In this document: positions 40,058 through 40,511 of the stretch, in pieces
Position numbering within the stretch: position 1 is the first letter of the stretch
Layout of the letters: every line of letters begins with the position of its first letter
Source: Acetobacteraceae bacterium
Lineage (GTDB): Bacteria > Pseudomonadota > Alphaproteobacteria > Acetobacterales > Acetobacteraceae
DNA length: 40,511 nt
Reading direction: 5' to 3'
Assembly: GCA_027353465.1 (NCBI GenBank)
Contig: DAIEHR010000080.1
Location: 1 to 40,511 of the forward strand
Notes under the pieces: model-generated
The model's database searches: none
Seen by the model: the letters and a program-made list of their open reading frames with translations, nothing else
What the model was told of the DNA's origin: nothing
Position numbers and translations under genes: made by a program

Positions 40058-40511
40058 CTACCGCAGGCTACCGGAAATCGGTGACGCGGCAGCGGTAATC
40101 TCGCACAAATCCTTCGCCAATCGGGTCGCGGCCGACGCCGTGTATTGATTGGCAAACATCGTCGCGGTGCAGGCCAGGACCGGAATGCCGCCTTCGTCGA
40201 AGATCGGCGCGGAAATCGAAACGGTTCCGGATGCGTAGTCACCATTATCCACCGCCCAGCCTCGCTGTCGCGCCTCCCGAATATCTTGCATAAACGCATC
40301 GAAGGATACCGGGCGGTTCCAGCGTACTTCGCGGAAGTGGCGTTCAAGATCGCTGTCATCGAGACCGGCGAACGCCGCCATCGCCCGTCCGCTGGCGCCC
40401 ACCAGAAGCGGCAGCCTCTGACCGATACTCATCTGGATGCGGGTCTGCTTGGGGCTTGGGGTGAGCAGGATAAGCAGCATTCGGGCCTCGGAAACGCGCC
40501 GCCATAGCGAA
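40058..40511 (-). CDS. IclR-family transcriptional regulator, effector domain only (cut by the window edge)
   Basis: The frame is open to the right edge, so the helix-turn-helix lies outside. The visible 150 residues are an IclR effector domain: LLLILLTPSPKQTRIQMSIGQRLPLLVGASGRAMAA, in pieces, then REARQRGWAVDNGDYASGTVSISAPIFDEGG and a C-terminal helix pair. This is the ligand-sensing half that binds small acids. It differs from the regulator at 7551-8399 in sequence. It may regulate genes beyond the window. An ATG at 40478-40480 is internal, not the start. Confidence 0.85.
   Translation of the reverse strand, partial: SLWRRVSEARMLLILLTPSPKQTRIQMSIGQRLPLLVGASGRAMAAFAGLDDSDLERHFREVRWNRPVSFDAFMQDIREARQRGWAVDNGDYASGTVSISAPIFDEGGIPVLACTATMFANQYTASAATRLAKDLCEITAAASPISGSLR

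Noticed and set aside
1-40511. CRISPR arrays, rRNA, tRNA or riboswitches
   Set aside because: No regularly spaced repeats, cloverleaf-like segments or known aptamer cores were seen on reading; a covariance-model scan would be needed to exclude them.

Overview
The window is gene-dense, GC-rich DNA. It looks like an alphaproteobacterial chromosome region (my guess is a Rhodospirillales/Acetobacteraceae-like or Rhizobiales-like relative; this rests on gene style and composition, not on a marker gene). No rRNA, tRNA or CRISPR array was seen. Almost every gene belongs to acyl-CoA metabolism: five class III (CaiB/Frc) CoA-transferases, four acyl-CoA dehydrogenases, two crotonases, three MaoC-type hotdog proteins, three SDRs, three AMP-forming ligases, a CitE-type lyase, an HMG-CoA-lyase-like protein, a PaaI-type thioesterase, a CoA-directed Nudix hydrolase, a Rieske oxygenase, a luciferase-like monooxygenase, a zinc alcohol dehydrogenase and two orphan LivJ-type binding proteins.

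The central reading is a scattered aerobic pathway for an alicyclic (cyclohexane-type or cyclic-terpenoid-like) carboxylic acid. Four proteins resemble Rhodopseudomonas palustris enzymes: AliA (cyclohexanecarboxylate-CoA ligase, 36990-38612), AliB (cyclohexanecarboxyl-CoA dehydrogenase, 19196-20377), BadH (2-hydroxycyclohexanecarboxyl-CoA dehydrogenase, 31959-32708) and BadI (2-ketocyclohexanecarboxyl-CoA ring hydrolase, 1906-2724). A crotonase next to aliB could fill the BadK step. Around this core lie oxygenases that could prepare a substituted ring, and a module (MaoC, CitE lyase, HMG-CoA-lyase-like protein, CoA-transferases, acetyl-CoA-synthetase-like ligase) suited to branched dicarboxylic or hydroxy-acid fragments.

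Layout. 1-3925: flavin oxidoreductase tail, Nudix hydrolase, TetR regulator, badI and a divergent metallo-hydrolase. 17245 down to 3940: one 13-kb leftward run of 12 genes, with an IclR regulator embedded between two paralogous CoA-transferases. 17271-17737: an EmrB-type transporter remnant. 18943 and 19196: divergent amidohydrolase and the rightward aliB-crotonase-SDR-binding protein group. 23492-27207: SDR, phosphoesterase, CoA-transferase, thioesterase. 28356 and 28503: divergent alcohol dehydrogenase and a tightly overlapping CMD-ACAD-MaoC-CoA-transferase operon. 36847-31959 leftward: FadD-like ligase, Rieske, luciferase-like protein, badH. 36990: aliA rightward. 38612-40057: an insertion-sequence graveyard. 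The right edge holds a truncated IclR gene.

A short element built on TACCAAAC (half-sites CC-N-AAC and GTT-N-GG) recurs at the TetR gene's own promoter and in most of the divergent or operon-head intergenic regions. This suggests one TetR regulator co-ordinates these separate operons. The regulon and the substrate are inferences; the repeated element and the gene families are read from the sequence.
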